Of a stretch of DNA of 64,000 nt, positions 1 to 11,917 are shown in pieces. Source of the stretch: Gammaproteobacteria bacterium (GTDB lineage: Bacteria > Pseudomonadota > Gammaproteobacteria > Pseudomonadales > IMCC2047); the NCBI GenBank assembly GCA_021773395.1, contig JAJFKB010000024.1, positions 248,001 to 312,000 of the forward strand, in the 5' to 3' direction. A model generated the notes under the pieces. That model searched no databases and had not been told where the DNA came from. It saw only the letters and a program-made list of their open reading frames with translations. Each line of letters opens with the position of its first letter. The first letter of the stretch is position 1. Both the position numbers and the translations under genes were made by a program.

Positions 1-672
1 TTGAAGGATAAAGAAAAGGAAATTGTTAAGTCCTGGCACAAAAACGCTGCGGCCTGGGTCCGGGCAATTCAGAATAGCGAAATTGAGAGTCGTAATTTAG
101 TCACTAATCAGGCAATTATTAAAACGCTTCTGTCTCTACCCATTAAAAACGCCATCGATTTGGGGTGTGGTGAAGGATGGTTAAGCAATGAATTACAAAG
201 CACAGGTATCGACATACTCGGCGTCGATGTGGTTCCCGAATTAATAGGCCAAGCTGCCAATAACGGCCATGCTGATTTTAAGGCCACCTCTTACGAAGCA
301 TTTTCGCGCCAATTACTCGAAGATAAATTTGATGCAGCAATCTGCAATTTTTCGTTGTTCGGAAAAGCGCCTGTTGAAGAACTTTTAAACAATCTGCACA
401 ACCTGATAAAAGACGCCGGATTCCTGGTCATCCAGACGCTTCATCCTAAGCAGCTGCAAACAATCGCCTCCTCTGATGGCTGGCAAAAAGGCTCATGGAG
501 CGGGTTTAACGAGCGCTTCACAAACCCTCCGCCCTGGTATTACAGAACCTTGGACAGCTGGCTGAGTCTCCTTAAAAGCAACAATCTGGAACTGCTTAAC
601 ACCTACGAACCCAGACATCCAGCAACTGGAAAAACGGCCTCTATTATCTTCGTTGCCCGTTTGCAAAGCTGA
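1..672 (+). CDS. Class I SAM-dependent methyltransferase
   Basis: A 223-residue protein that reads open from the first base of the window with a TTG codon, so the true start may lie upstream. It carries the glycine-rich SAM-binding motif I (DLGCGEGWLS, about residues 53-62), followed by an acidic strand end (GVDVV) and a later NFSLFG segment where motif IV is expected. This is the Rossmann-fold arrangement of class I methyltransferases. The C-terminal part is rich in Trp and Tyr (WYYRTLDSWL), as is common in family members acting on small molecules. The substrate cannot be told from sequence. It converges with nfuA, 21 bp away. Family assignment is sure; function is unknown. Confidence 0.8.
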   Translation: MKDKEKEIVKSWHKNAAAWVRAIQNSEIESRNLVTNQAIIKTLLSLPIKNAIDLGCGEGWLSNELQSTGIDILGVDVVPELIGQAANNGHADFKATSYEAFSRQLLEDKFDAAICNFSLFGKAPVEELLNNLHNLIKDAGFLVIQTLHPKQLQTIASSDGWQKGSWSGFNERFTNPPPWYYRTLDSWLSLLKSNNLELLNTYEPRHPATGKTASIIFVARLQS

Positions 673-693
673 CGGCCGGCATTGCTCTCCCGC

Positions 694-1281
694 TTAATAA
701 AATGCCTGACTTTTATCCGTATGATCAGTAATATCGCGTACCCCGGTTAACTCTGGAACATGCTCCAACAGTGTCTTCTCCACACCATCCTTCAGGGTCA
801 TATCGACTGCACTGCAACCCTGACAGCCCCCGCCAAACTGCAACACGGCAACATTATCTTCAACTAAATCGATAAGACTTACCTCGCCACCATGCGAGGC
901 GAGCATGGGATTAACTTCCGTCCAAAGGACATAGTTTATCTTTTCCTCTATGGTACTGTTTTCGTTAACCTTGGGTAATTTTGAGTTTGGTGCCTTTATC
1001 GTTAACTGGCCACCCATACGGTCTTCGCTGTAGTCAATGACCGCCTCTTCCAGAAAGGGAATGCTTTTTTCTTCGAGATATACAGCAAACGGCATACCAT
1101 CTATCTGTATATCTCCTTCCTGCTCTTCACCTGGACGACAATAAGCCAGACATGTTTCCGCTTGCGGAGTCCCAGGCTGCTGAACAAATACTCTGACACC
1201 AATACTTTCAGTTTCCTGTTTTGCCAGCAGATCAACCAAATAGTCGCTGGCACCGGGGGTAATCTCAATAATTTTATCCAT
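694..1281 (-). CDS. nfuA: Fe/S biogenesis protein NfuA
   Basis: A 195-residue protein with the two-part NfuA layout: an N-terminal degenerate A-type scaffold domain (about 1-100) and a C-terminal Nfu domain. The Nfu domain carries the C-x2-C motif in GGGCQGCS, with cysteines near residues 153 and 156, which bridges a [4Fe-4S] cluster between two monomers. In the family it delivers clusters to client enzymes under oxidative stress or iron limitation. The length matches E. coli NfuA (191 residues). It is transcribed away from metH and the two share a 278-bp upstream region. Nothing looks disrupted. Confidence 0.95.
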   Translation of the reverse strand: MDKIIEITPGASDYLVDLLAKQETESIGVRVFVQQPGTPQAETCLAYCRPGEEQEGDIQIDGMPFAVYLEEKSIPFLEEAVIDYSEDRMGGQLTIKAPNSKLPKVNENSTIEEKINYVLWTEVNPMLASHGGEVSLIDLVEDNVAVLQFGGGCQGCSAVDMTLKDGVEKTLLEHVPELTGVRDITDHTDKSQAFY

Positions 1282-1366
1282 TACAATCTCTCAAAATGAT
1301 AACCACTCTCAATTGTACGACATGCGCCCAGCCGAATAAATCCCTAAACTGAATCTATATAAAAAA

Positions 1367-1408
1367 ATATCAAACCTATATCAAAATATTTTGATATAGG
1401 TTTGATAT
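1367..1408. promoter_or_regulatory. Perfect 42-bp palindrome upstream of metH (candidate operator)
   Basis: Bases 1367-1387 are the exact reverse complement of 1388-1408. The left arm reads ATATCAAACCTATATCAAAA plus one T. Each arm contains two ATATCAAA-type words, so the site looks like a nested double operator: a 22-bp inner palindrome flanked by outer half-sites. It lies about 150 bp before metH and 86 bp before divergent nfuA. AT-rich palindromes of this kind are bound by ArsR-type regulators; SahR of that family controls methionine-cycle genes in Proteobacteria. That assignment is inference. A DNA cruciform or RNA hairpin is the alternative. Confidence 0.6.
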
Positions 1409-1559
1409 ACATTAGCGATAGTGCTATAAAGTCTGCTTCGATTGGCGCGATCCTGCAGTTTTCTGCCGCTTAGTGCTGACGATTGTACCAGCGAAGCTCA
1501 CTTGATAACGACCAGCAATAGCCTTCTATTCCTCTAATTTTATCAGTAAGGAATTTTTC

Positions 1560-4500
1560 ATGACCGTGAACAACCAACGAGAAGCCTCCCTAAAGCAAGC
1601 ATTAGAGAATCGAATTTTGGTTCTCGACGGCGGGATGGGCACGATGATTCAAAGTTATGAGCTACAGGAGCAGGATTATCGAGGAGAGCGCTTTTCTGCT
1701 TTCTCCCAATCACTCAAGGGCAACAATGACCTGCTCTCTATTACCCAACCACAGATCATTCAGGCTATTCATGAAGCCTATCTGGAGGCCGGGGCAGATA
1801 TTCTGGAAACCAACACTTTCAATGCCAACAGAATATCCCAAGCAGACTATGGACTAGAGGACAGTGTTTACGAACTAAATCTTGTTGGCGCAAAATTAGC
1901 ACGCGCCGCAGCCGACAAGATAACGGCTATGCAACCAGATAAACCCAGATTCGTTGCTGGGGTTCTGGGGCCAACCAATCGAACAGCAACTTTATCTCCG
2001 GATGTTAATAATCCAGGGTTCCGTAATATCTCTTTTGACGAACTGGCCGACAATTATAGCGAAGCGATAACCGCTTTAGTGGAAGGCGGTGTTGATCTCA
2101 TTTTAATTGAAACCGTATTTGATACATTGAATGCGAAAGCCGCTATTTACGCGGTGCAGGAATATTTCGAAAGGCAACAGATAGAATTACCCATTATGAT
2201 TTCAGGCACCATTACTGATGCCAGTGGACGCACACTGTCAGGACAGACTACCGAAGCATTTTGGAACTCAGTTGCTCACGCCAAACCACTATCAATTGGC
2301 CTTAACTGTGCTCTGGGAGCAGAGGATTTAAGGCCCTATCTGGAAGAGTTGGCTAACAAAGCAGACACCTATGTCAGTGCACACCCCAACGCAGGCCTAC
2401 CCAACGAGTTTGGCGAGTATGAGCAATCTCCCGAGCAGATGGCAGCTATTATTGATGAGTTTGCAGACTCTGGTTTTATCAATATTGTCGGTGGGTGCTG
2501 TGGGACAACACCAGAACATATTCGGGCGATCGCCAATGTAGTGGCTGGATACAGCCCAAGAATCATTCCCGAGCTGCCTGTAGAATGTCGACTCAGCGGG
2601 CTGGAGGCCTTTAACTTTGGCGAAAACTCACTCTTCGTCAATGTTGGTGAACGAACCAACATTACTGGTTCTGCCCGATTTAAGCGGCTGATCCTGGAAG
2701 AAGACTATGACACCGCGTTGGAAGTCGCCCGTGAGCAGGTAGAAAGCGGCGCGCAGATAATTGATATTAATATGGATGAAGGAATGCTCGATTCGCAGAA
2801 GGCGATGGTGACTTTTCTGCACCTGATCGCTGCGGAGCCGGATATATCCAAAGTCCCTATTATGATTGATTCCTCTAAATGGGAAATTATTGAAGCTGGC
2901 CTCAAATGCGTTCAAGGGAAATCTATTGTTAACTCCATCAGCCTGAAGGAAGGCGAACAGGTATTTCTAGAGCATGCCAGGAAATGCCAACGCTATGGTG
3001 CAGCCGTAATTGTGATGGCATTTGATGAAAACGGACAAGCGGATAGCGCAGCTCGTAAAACGGCCATTTGTAAAAGGTCCTACGATCTTCTGCTTAATCA
3101 AATCGGCTTTGCTCCCCAGGACATCATTTTTGACCCCAATATTTTTGCCGTAGCAACGGGAATTGAGGAACATAATAACTACGCGCAGGATTTTATCGAA
3201 GCAACTCAATGGATTAAACAGCACCTGCCTCACGCCTTCATTTCTGGCGGGGTAAGTAATGTTTCCTTTTCATTCAGAGGCAACAACCCAGTACGTGAAG
3301 CGATACATTCCGTGTTTTTATATCATGCAATCCGCCAGGGTATGAGCATGGGTATCGTCAATGCAGGGCAACTGGCCGTATATGATGATCTGCCGATAGA
3401 ACTCAGAAATTGCGTCGAGGATGTCGTCCTTAACCGCACTGATGAGGCAACAGAAAATCTGCTGAACATAGCTGAAAATTATAGGGGCGATGGTACTACG
3501 AAGGAAGTCCAGAGCGAAGAGTGGCGCAGCTGGCCGGTCAACCAAAGACTGGAGCACGCACTGGTTAAAGGTATCACCACCCACATTGATGAGGACACAG
3601 AGGAGGCGCGTCAATTTGCCAATAATCCGATCGAGGTCATTGAAGGCCCATTGATGGACGGTATGAATCGGGTGGGGGATCTGTTCGGATCGGGAAAAAT
3701 GTTTCTACCGCAGGTAGTTAAAAGTGCGCGAGTCATGAAAAAGGCTGTCGCCTACCTGCTGCCTTTCATTGAAGCCGAAAAAGATGGTGCCAAAGCAAGC
3801 AGCAATGGCAAGATACTAATGGCTACAGTCAAGGGTGATGTGCATGATATCGGGAAGAACATTGTAGGTGTCGTTCTGCAGTGCAACAACTATGAAATCA
3901 TAGACCTGGGAGTCATGGTGCCTTGCGAAAAAATTCTTAAGATCGCGCGAGAAGAAAATGTTGACATCATTGGGCTCAGTGGGCTGATTACTCCCTCACT
4001 TGACGAAATGGTGCATGTCGCTAAGGAGATGCAGCGCCTGGAATTCAATATCCCACTTATGATTGGGGGCGCTACAACTTCAAAAGCACATACTGCCGTT
4101 AAAATTACGCCTCAATACCAGAACGATGTCGCTGTTTATGTGGCCGATGCATCACGCAGCGTGGGTGTTGCCGGAAAACTACTGAGTGAGGCAAACAAGC
4201 CGACCTTTATTGCCGCCCAAAGAGAGGAATACGATAAAATCAGAGAGCGTAACAAAAACAGGCGGCCAAAAACCAAACCCCTTTCGTATCAGGAAGCCTG
4301 TGAGAATGCCCCTAAAATTGACTGGAGCGGTTACCAACCACCGCGCCCTTCATTTACGGGAATTCGCAAATTCGAGAACTATCCGCTCGAGGAGTTAGTA
4401 GAGTATATTGACTGGACACCACTGTTTATCACTTGGGAGCTCTCAGGCAAATATCCAAAAATACTACAAGATAAAAAACTCGGCGAGCAGGCCACGCAAC

Positions 4501-5264
4501 TTTTCCAGGATGCACAGACTTTACTGAAACGTATTATTAAAGAAAAGAAATTTCAGGCAAACGCAGTTATAGGATTTTGGCCTGCAAACAGTACGCCATC
4601 CAATGATATAGAGCTTTACACCGACAATACTCGGCAACAGCAAAAAACCACACTCCACCATTTGCGCCAGCAAGCAAAGAAACCGGATGAAAAACCAAAT
4701 TATTCATTAGCCGATTTCGTCGCGCCCAGGAGCTCAGATATTGAAGACTACATCGGGGGTTTTGTCGTCACTACGGGCATCGGTGCTAAAGAGTTTTCCG
4801 AGGAGTTTGCGCGCGCTCACGATGATTACAACGCCATTATGGTCAAAGCTCTGGCCGATCGACTCGCAGAAGCCTTTGCCGAAAGAATGCATGAACGTGT
4901 GCGCAAAGAGTTCTGGAGCTATGGGCAAACAGAAAACTTAACTAACGAGCAACTCATTGGTGAAAAATACCAGGGAATAAGACCGGCTCCTGGGTACCCA
5001 GCTTGCCCAGATCATACGGAAAAAACCACACTTTTCAAGCTACTTGATGCAGAAAAGAAAAGCGGTGTTCAATTAACCGATAGTTTCGCTATGCTGCCCG
5101 CCGCATCTGTCAGTGGTTGGTATTTTTCACACCCGGAATCGCGTTACTTTGGTGTCGGCAAAATTGACCGGGACCAGGTTCATGATTTGGCGAAACGCAA
5201 AGGAATGACCGCTGCAGAAATGGAACGTTGGTTAAGCTCAAATCTGGCCTATGAACCCTCGTGA
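1560..5264 (+). CDS. metH: Cobalamin-dependent methionine synthase MetH
   Basis: A 1234-residue protein, close to E. coli MetH (1227). It transfers the methyl group of 5-methyltetrahydrofolate to homocysteine through methylcobalamin. Domains are in the usual order: homocysteine-binding barrel (about 1-340, with the zinc-ligand motif [11 protein letters not shown]), pterin-binding barrel (about 350-640, starting at VGERTN), a helical cap, the B12 Rossmann domain with the cobalt-ligating DVHDIGKN (Asp-x-His-x-x-Gly), and the C-terminal reactivation domain with [12 protein letters not shown] for SAM binding. A TAAGGA Shine-Dalgarno precedes the ATG by about 5 bases. A 42-bp palindrome lies upstream, and a structured repeat begins 4 bp after the stop codon. 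No defect is seen. Confidence 0.98.
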   Translation: MTVNNQREASLKQALENRILVLDGGMGTMIQSYELQEQDYRGERFSAFSQSLKGNNDLLSITQPQIIQAIHEAYLEAGADILETNTFNANRISQADYGLEDSVYELNLVGAKLARAAADKITAMQPDKPRFVAGVLGPTNRTATLSPDVNNPGFRNISFDELADNYSEAITALVEGGVDLILIETVFDTLNAKAAIYAVQEYFERQQIELPIMISGTITDASGRTLSGQTTEAFWNSVAHAKPLSIGLNCALGAEDLRPYLEELANKADTYVSAHPNAGLPNEFGEYEQSPEQMAAIIDEFADSGFINIVGGCCGTTPEHIRAIANVVAGYSPRIIPELPVECRLSGLEAFNFGENSLFVNVGERTNITGSARFKRLILEEDYDTALEVAREQVESGAQIIDINMDEGMLDSQKAMVTFLHLIAAEPDISKVPIMIDSSKWEIIEAGLKCVQGKSIVNSISLKEGEQVFLEHARKCQRYGAAVIVMAFDENGQADSAARKTAICKRSYDLLLNQIGFAPQDIIFDPNIFAVATGIEEHNNYAQDFIEATQWIKQHLPHAFISGGVSNVSFSFRGNNPVREAIHSVFLYHAIRQGMSMGIVNAGQLAVYDDLPIELRNCVEDVVLNRTDEATENLLNIAENYRGDGTTKEVQSEEWRSWPVNQRLEHALVKGITTHIDEDTEEARQFANNPIEVIEGPLMDGMNRVGDLFGSGKMFLPQVVKSARVMKKAVAYLLPFIEAEKDGAKASSNGKILMATVKGDVHDIGKNIVGVVLQCNNYEIIDLGVMVPCEKILKIAREENVDIIGLSGLITPSLDEMVHVAKEMQRLEFNIPLMIGGATTSKAHTAVKITPQYQNDVAVYVADASRSVGVAGKLLSEANKPTFIAAQREEYDKIRERNKNRRPKTKPLSYQEACENAPKIDWSGYQPPRPSFTGIRKFENYPLEELVEYIDWTPLFITWELSGKYPKILQDKKLGEQATQLFQDAQTLLKRIIKEKKFQANAVIGFWPANSTPSNDIELYTDNTRQQQKTTLHHLRQQAKKPDEKPNYSLADFVAPRSSDIEDYIGGFVVTTGIGAKEFSEEFARAHDDYNAIMVKALADRLAEAFAERMHERVRKEFWSYGQTENLTNEQLIGEKYQGIRPAPGYPACPDHTEKTTLFKLLDAEKKSGVQLTDSFAMLPAASVSGWYFSHPESRYFGVGKIDRDQVHDLAKRKGMTAAEMERWLSSNLAYEPS

Positions 5265-5268
5265 TCTA

Positions 5269-5512
5269 GCCCGGATTTTTCGCCAGGCGCCGGAATTTTA
5301 ACGCGGAGCTGTGTTGAATTGAGTGTGCTCGCGACCGCAAGCGCAGTTATTCTGCGGTGCAGGGAGCATCTGCGTTCAATTCAGCACAGAACAAGTTAAA
5401 AACTGGCCAGCCACATACCGGTGACAAATCGTCACCGCGGCGATTTTAGATCAAAACCAATATGCATAGAGGCTTCAGAGCTGTTTTAGGCATACTGGTG
5501 AAATATTTGGGC
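5269..5512 (+). repeat. Structured TA-flanked repeat element, copy 1 (MITE-like)
   Basis: A 244-bp element with no ORF, lying between TA dinucleotides at 5267-5268 and 5513-5514. Its ends are imperfect inverted repeats: left GCCCGGATTTTT, and right end read inward GCCCAAATATTT. Inside, 5311-5322 pairs with 5376-5387 (12 bp, one G-U), and 5419-5425 pairs with 5431-5437 (CGGTGAC/GTCACCG, loop AAATC). A second copy at 63564-63804 matches along the full length at roughly 88-90% by hand alignment. It fills most of the 328-bp gap between metH and the next gene. TA flanks are typical of IS630/Tc1-mariner-mobilised elements; a structured RNA role is the alternative. Confidence 0.8.
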
Positions 5513-5592
5513 TAGCGCGAGGTCTAGATTCATATGACGCCGAAAAAGGCTCAGGAAAGACAATAGTTCAGCGAATGTAGAGTGGTATCAGC

Positions 5593-5814
5593 ATGATCGA
5601 AAACAAAAAACATAAAAGAGAAAAATTATCATTATGGCAAATTATATCGAGCGTATTCGCAGCCGCCATAGGAGTGCAAAGCAATAAGAATCGAGAGCGG
5701 GATTTTAATCAAGCAAAACCAACCACCTACATCATTGCCGGGGCCGTCTTTACGCTGCTATTTATAATATCCCTAGTCATTCTGGTAAAAATAATTTTAA
5801 ATAATGCCATTTAA
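5593..5814 (+). CDS. DUF2970 family small membrane protein
   Basis: A 73-residue protein. The N-terminal half is basic and contains the recognisable family block SVFAAAIGVQSNKNRERDF; the C-terminal half is one long transmembrane helix (about residues 47-68). This is the layout of DUF2970 proteins, small inner-membrane proteins of unknown function common in gamma- and betaproteobacteria. It starts 78 bp after the structured repeat and is followed by 167 bp before cysI, so it is probably a single-gene transcript. The family match rests on the conserved block and length. Confidence 0.85.
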   Translation: MIENKKHKREKLSLWQIISSVFAAAIGVQSNKNRERDFNQAKPTTYIIAGAVFTLLFIISLVILVKIILNNAI

Positions 5815-5849
5815 AATATCTACAAAACCATATTTCCCAGATCCTAAAA

Positions 5850-5863
5850 TTGATTTAGATCAT
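5850..5863. promoter_or_regulatory. Candidate FNR/ANR-like box upstream of cysI
   Basis: TTGATTTAGATCAT matches the FNR/ANR consensus TTGAT-N4-ATCAA in nine of ten fixed positions. It lies about 120 bp before the cysI ATG, in the gap after the DUF2970 gene. A short AT-rich match can occur by chance, and sulfite reductase genes are usually under CysB rather than FNR control, so this is weak. Confidence 0.25.
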
Positions 5864-5981
5864 GGCTAAACTTTATGATTCAAACTGGTTCTAACCATAT
5901 AAGAATTTGATGTTTTATCGAATTGGCAGAATTCAGTATGATGCGCCCCCTGTCTATTTATAATGAGATATAACCAAGAAC

Positions 5982-7640
5982 ATGTACGTTTACGATGATT
6001 ACGATCAGCAGATAGTAAATGATCGTGTCGCACAATTCCGCGACCAGACTCAGCGATTTCTAGCTGGAAAGATCAGCGACGATGAATTTCTGCCCTTGCG
6101 ACTACAAAATGGCCTTTATATTCAGAGGCATGCACCCATGCTACGCATTGCTATTCCCTATGGCATGCTCGCATCGCGGCAACTCAGAAAGTTAGCTGAT
6201 GTATCCAGAAAGTTCGATAAGGGATACGGCCATTTTAGCACTCGGCAGAATATGCAACTGCACTGGCCTAAGCTGGAACAGGTGCCTGACATACTGGCCG
6301 AGCTGGCAACCGTACAGATGCACTCTATTCAAACCAGTGGCAACTGTATCCGAAACACCACTACAGACCAGTTTGCTGGTGTCGCCAGAGATGAGCTGGA
6401 AGACCCTCGCCCCTATTGTGAACTGATACGTCAATGGTCGACATTCCACCCGGAATTTGCCTACTTGCCACGCAAATTCAAGATTGCAGTCAACGCAAAC
6501 CCTACAGCCGACAGAGCAGCAACGCTGGTCCACGATATAGGCATACACATAGTACAGAATGAATCGGGAGAAAACGGGTTTAAAGTATTTGTCGGAGGCG
6601 GACTAGGTAGAACCCCTGTGATCGCCAGCCTGGTAAGGGAATTTTTACCTAAAAAGCACCTGTTGACCTATTTGGAAGCTATTCTGCGCGTGTATAACCG
6701 GCTCGGACGAAGAGATAACAAGCATAAAGCGCGAATTAAAATTCTGGTAAGAGCCATGACGCCGGAAAAATTCACCGAACTGGTAGAACAGGAATGGCTG
6801 CAACTAAAAGATGGGCCAAACACAGTAACAGCAGAAGAGTTCGAGCGCCTTAAAACATTTTTCACTGAACCTGAGTACCAATCACTGCCGCAACAGGATG
6901 AACATTTTCTGGCGCTGCAAACTGAGAATAATTTTTTCGCCAACTGGGTCAAACGCAACGTCACCCCCCATAAGAAACCCGGGTATGCTGCCGTAACGCT
7001 GAGCCTGAAAAAGACTGGTATCGCTCCCGGTGATGCAACTCATGAGCAAATGGATGCCATGGCAGACTTGGCTGACAATTATAGTTTCGGCGAGCTACGC
7101 GTCAGCCATGAGCAAAATATTGTATTGGCCGATGTCAAACAATCAGATCTGCATTCACTTTGGCGGGATGCCAAACAGCACGGTTTCGCCACACCAACAC
7201 TCGGCTTACTAAACGACATGATATGTTGTCCCGGAGGCGATTTCTGCTCGCTGGCAAATGCTAAATCGATACCCATCGCCCAGCAGATACAAGAACGCTT
7301 CCAGGATCTGGATTACCTTTACGACATTGGTGATCTGGATCTCAATATATCAGGATGCATGAATGCCTGCGGCCACCACCATGTAGGCAATATCGGTATC
7401 CTGGGTGTCGATAAGAAAGGAGCCGAATTTTATCAGGTCTCGCTAGGAGGTGCCTCAGGCGTTGATGCTTCGCTCGGAAAGATCCTTGGGCCATCATTTA
7501 GCGAAAAAGAGGTCGCTAACGTCATCGAAAAAATTATAGACGTTTATATTGATAAAAGAACCGAAGAGGAACGTTTTATCGATACCTACCGGCGCATTGG
7601 TATCGATCCATTCAAACAGCAGGTATACGCCAATGTCTAA
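5982..7640 (+). CDS. cysI: Sulfite reductase hemoprotein subunit CysI
   Basis: A 552-residue siroheme/[4Fe-4S] sulfite reductase, which makes sulfide from sulfite in assimilatory sulfate reduction. The N-terminus (MYVYDDYDQQIVNDRV) and length match the Pseudomonas-type enzyme. The first ferredoxin-like half carries GHFSTRQNMQLHW. Cluster and siroheme ligands appear as C-x5-C (CPGGDFC) and C-x3-C (SGCMNACGHH) near residues 417-470. No cysJ flavoprotein is adjacent, so electrons probably come from ferredoxin or an unlinked reductase. The downstream DUF934 gene overlaps the stop codon, a pairing typical of Pseudomonas-like genomes. Confidence 0.95.
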   Translation: MYVYDDYDQQIVNDRVAQFRDQTQRFLAGKISDDEFLPLRLQNGLYIQRHAPMLRIAIPYGMLASRQLRKLADVSRKFDKGYGHFSTRQNMQLHWPKLEQVPDILAELATVQMHSIQTSGNCIRNTTTDQFAGVARDELEDPRPYCELIRQWSTFHPEFAYLPRKFKIAVNANPTADRAATLVHDIGIHIVQNESGENGFKVFVGGGLGRTPVIASLVREFLPKKHLLTYLEAILRVYNRLGRRDNKHKARIKILVRAMTPEKFTELVEQEWLQLKDGPNTVTAEEFERLKTFFTEPEYQSLPQQDEHFLALQTENNFFANWVKRNVTPHKKPGYAAVTLSLKKTGIAPGDATHEQMDAMADLADNYSFGELRVSHEQNIVLADVKQSDLHSLWRDAKQHGFATPTLGLLNDMICCPGGDFCSLANAKSIPIAQQIQERFQDLDYLYDIGDLDLNISGCMNACGHHHVGNIGILGVDKKGAEFYQVSLGGASGVDASLGKILGPSFSEKEVANVIEKIIDVYIDKRTEEERFIDTYRRIGIDPFKQQVYANV

Positions 7641-8136
7641 CAAAAAGATTATTAGAAATGGGCAGATCGAGTCGGACACCTGGCTAGTCATAAAAGCTGA
7701 CTCAGAGGGTCGCAGTATTTTACCCGATGACGGTGACATTATCGTGCCATTAAGCCTCTGGCAGGAGCAGGCTCAAACTTTAAAACAAAGAGCCGGTAAA
7801 CTCGGGATCTGGCTCAATAGTGATGAGTCGCCTGAATCGATCGCGACTGATCTGGAAAATTTTCAGATCATCGCTATTAATTTTCCGGTCTTTATGGATG
7901 GGCGCGGTTATTCTTACGCCCGCTTGCTGCGAGAAAGGTTTGGTTACAAGGGTGAGATTCGCGCCATAGGCGATGTCATGCAGGATCAATTGTTTTACAT
8001 GCGTCGTTGCGGTATTGATAGCTTCACCATTAAAGAGGGTAAGGATATCGAAGAAGCAATTAGTGGTCTTTATCCCATCAACCAGAGCTACCAAGCTGCG
8101 GCAGACCAGCCTCAACCACTTTTCAGACGTCGTTAG
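7633..8136 (+). CDS. DUF934 family protein (CysI-linked)
   Basis: A 167-residue protein starting at an ATG that overlaps the end of cysI by 8 bp (ATGTCTAA), which implies translational coupling. The reading frame stays open upstream to 7549, but that stretch lies inside cysI and the family N-terminus fits the internal ATG. The central block GYSYARLLRERFGYKGEIRAIGD is characteristic of DUF934 proteins. These are found next to sulfite reductase genes and are thought to help the enzyme assemble or work, but have no proven activity. No catalytic motif stands out. Confidence 0.9.
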   Translation: MSNKKIIRNGQIESDTWLVIKADSEGRSILPDDGDIIVPLSLWQEQAQTLKQRAGKLGIWLNSDESPESIATDLENFQIIAINFPVFMDGRGYSYARLLRERFGYKGEIRAIGDVMQDQLFYMRRCGIDSFTIKEGKDIEEAISGLYPINQSYQAAADQPQPLFRRR

Positions 8137-8261
8137 GCTTCCCACCAATCTCAAAATATTTGGCCGGTTCACTCCGGCCAGATTCATGCAGTACCTCTTG
8201 AAAAGCCCGCCACGCTACTTATACTGCTAGGTGATCGTTCGCTTACCAAAAGGACTGCACT

Positions 8262-8519
8262 ATGAAAATCAATATTGATCTTGATCTGTCGCCTAAAGAA
8301 GCGCGACAAATGCTGGGACTCCCAGACCTTGAACCTATGCAAAATGAGATGATGAAGAAAATCCAGGAAAAAATGGATCAAAGTATCGCTGAAATGAGTG
8401 ATCCGGAGTTACTGCTCAAACGTTACCTGCCCATGGGTATTCAGGGTATCGAACAATTCCAGCAATTTATGTCAATGGCAGCAAAGGCAGCGGGTGGCAA
8501 ATCAAACAAAGAAGAATAG
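8262..8519 (+). CDS. DUF6489 family small acidic protein
   Basis: An 85-residue soluble protein starting MKINIDLDLSPKEARQMLGL. It has the N-terminal strand and the 'xPxEARxxLGLPDxxPMQ' block of DUF6489 proteins, then an amphipathic Met- and Glu-rich helix (about 25-50). These proteins are widespread in Proteobacteria and uncharacterised; the helices suggest oligomerisation. It sits between the cysI operon and fadH, 125 bp after DUF934 and 80 bp before fadH. There is no sign of membrane segments or export signals. Confidence 0.8.
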   Translation: MKINIDLDLSPKEARQMLGLPDLEPMQNEMMKKIQEKMDQSIAEMSDPELLLKRYLPMGIQGIEQFQQFMSMAAKAAGGKSNKEE

Positions 8520-8581
8520 AACCTCAAGCGCAGACATGTTTGAACCCGGCTTTAAATCGGCTTTCGCTCTGCTGCCTGTAA

Positions 8582-10624
<2,043 letters not shown>

Positions 10625-10637
10625 TCTCCTCCCTGAA

Positions 10638-10654
10638 GCTCTTGGCCCAAGAGC
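10638..10654. terminator. Inverted repeat between fadH and msrA
   Basis: GCTCTTGG-C-CCAAGAGC is a perfect inverted repeat 13 bp after the fadH stop. A second hairpin (GTTAGCT at 10681-10687 with AGCTAAC at 10701-10707) reaches into the end of msrA. Both lie between convergent genes, as terminators do, but neither is followed by a clear T tract, so termination is only suggested. Confidence 0.35.
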
Positions 10655-10698
10655 ACTTCGCCGTATGGCCGAGCGCAGCAGTTAGCTATGGGCAGCTC

Positions 10699-11349
10699 TC
10701 AGCTAACCATTCCCTGCTCGTAGGCCACACCCGTGCCACCCAGACCACAATATCCTCCGAGATTTTTTGCCAGATACTGCTGGTGATAGTTTTCAGCATA
10801 ATAAAATTCACCGGCTGCTTTAATCTCAGTGGTAATTTCACCATAACCCTCCGCAGTCAGCTGGGTCTGATAAGCCTGCTTTGATGCTAACGCCATTTCC
10901 AATTGGTCTGGCGAGCAGGTATAAATCGCCGACCGATACTGTGTACCCACATCATTACTCTGTCGCATCCCCTGTGTCGGATTATGTGCTTCCCAAAACA
11001 TTTTCAGAATCATAGAAAAATCCACTAGCTGCGGATTATATACCACCAACACAACCTCGGTATGGCCTGTGCGCCCGGAACAGACTTCTTCATAAGTTGG
11101 GTTCGGTGTATAGCCACCCGCATAGCCAACCGCAGTTGTGTAAACCCCCGCTGCTTGCCAAAAACGGCGCTCCGCGCCCCAAAAACAGCCAAGTCCTAAC
11201 TGAACCAATTCCATTCCATCTTCAAAGGGCGGCTGTATAGGGTGCCCATTTACGAAATGACGGTTTTTGACCTGCATGGTTTCTACTCTGCCTGACAGCG
11301 CCTGCTCGGGAGCCACCATCTGAGGCTCTTCTGAATAATGACTAAACAT
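10699..11349 (-). CDS. msrA: Peptide-methionine (S)-S-oxide reductase MsrA
   Basis: A 216-residue enzyme that reduces methionine-S-sulfoxide in proteins and free methionine. The catalytic motif GCFWGAE is present, as are the downstream GYAGG and HTEVV blocks. The C-terminal [10 protein letters not shown] holds a likely resolving cysteine. The ATG at 11349 has GGAG about 10 bases upstream and overlaps the end of amrA by 8 bp (ATGTTTAG), so msrA is translationally coupled to the AmmeMemoRadiSam genes; an in-frame TTG 6 bp further upstream is less likely. Methionine repair beside a radical-SAM/Memo system is the notable context. Confidence 0.95.
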   Translation of the reverse strand: MFSHYSEEPQMVAPEQALSGRVETMQVKNRHFVNGHPIQPPFEDGMELVQLGLGCFWGAERRFWQAAGVYTTAVGYAGGYTPNPTYEEVCSGRTGHTEVVLVVYNPQLVDFSMILKMFWEAHNPTQGMRQSNDVGTQYRSAIYTCSPDQLEMALASKQAYQTQLTAEGYGEITTEIKAAGEFYYAENYHQQYLAKNLGGYCGLGGTGVAYEQGMVS

Positions 11350-11917
11350 CTGCAAAAGTCTCCGTTCTATACAAAAAACAGCTTACCGCGTCGCTCCAAA
11401 AATCTTCAGCCAAGCCGGCCTTTATTTTCAGTTGCTTCACAAAATCATCTACATTGGGCAACGACTGCCAAACCTTGGGCAAAAAAGTGGCCCTCGCACC
11501 AGGTGCCTCAATCAGCAGTCCATCTTTATGGGCAATCAATCGTTGCTTTAGTTCCGCTTCACTTTGTACAACGATCGGCTCCAATGGAGAGAGCAAAGCA
11601 ATTTCAATTCCCAGCCTTGTAAGATCTTGTGTTTGAATCCCTTGAAATCGATGATCGCTAAAAGCCGCTGAGTAAGCGTTAGCTGCAACATCTTCAACCA
11701 ATGGCCGTGCTGCCTCCAACGAACCAATACAACCCGCTAACTCTCCACTAAGATAAAGGGTAACAAAGGTCGCTACCGGTTCGCTCAACGAAGCGTCGTA
11801 GTCTTCCAGATCAATTTCCAACCTGGCTCCTGTTTCAGCTCCTTTTCGAATAGTATCCCTGGCTACTTTAAGCAAAATCTCTTTTTTCTGCTTATTCATA
11901 GAGTGCATAAGCCCCAT
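11342..11917 (-). CDS. amrA: AmmeMemoRadiSam system protein A (AMMECR1 domain)
   Basis: A 191-residue AMMECR1-domain protein. The family core is visible: [17 protein letters not shown] and [10 protein letters not shown], then LSPLEPI and a C-terminal FLPKVW segment. The AMMECR1 fold is ancient and conserved to humans; its biochemical role is unresolved. The start overlaps the end of amrB by 26 bp. Alternative Met codons at 11908 and 11899 would shorten it slightly and cannot be ruled out, since ribosome sites are weak. It is part of an amrB-amrA-msrA overlapping transcript. Confidence 0.92.
   Translation of the reverse strand: MGLMHSMNKQKKEILLKVARDTIRKGAETGARLEIDLEDYDASLSEPVATFVTLYLSGELAGCIGSLEAARPLVEDVAANAYSAAFSDHRFQGIQTQDLTRLGIEIALLSPLEPIVVQSEAELKQRLIAHKDGLLIEAPGARATFLPKVWQSLPNVDDFVKQLKIKAGLAEDFWSDAVSCFLYRTETFADV

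Noticed and set aside
1409-1559. Riboswitch (cobalamin or SAM) in the metH leader
   Set aside because: No B12-box or SAM-box core was seen between the palindrome and the ATG; the palindrome is the only clear structure.
10642-10884. Plus-strand 80-codon frame after fadH
   Set aside because: It is antisense to the 3' half of msrA and has no ribosome site or recognisable domain.
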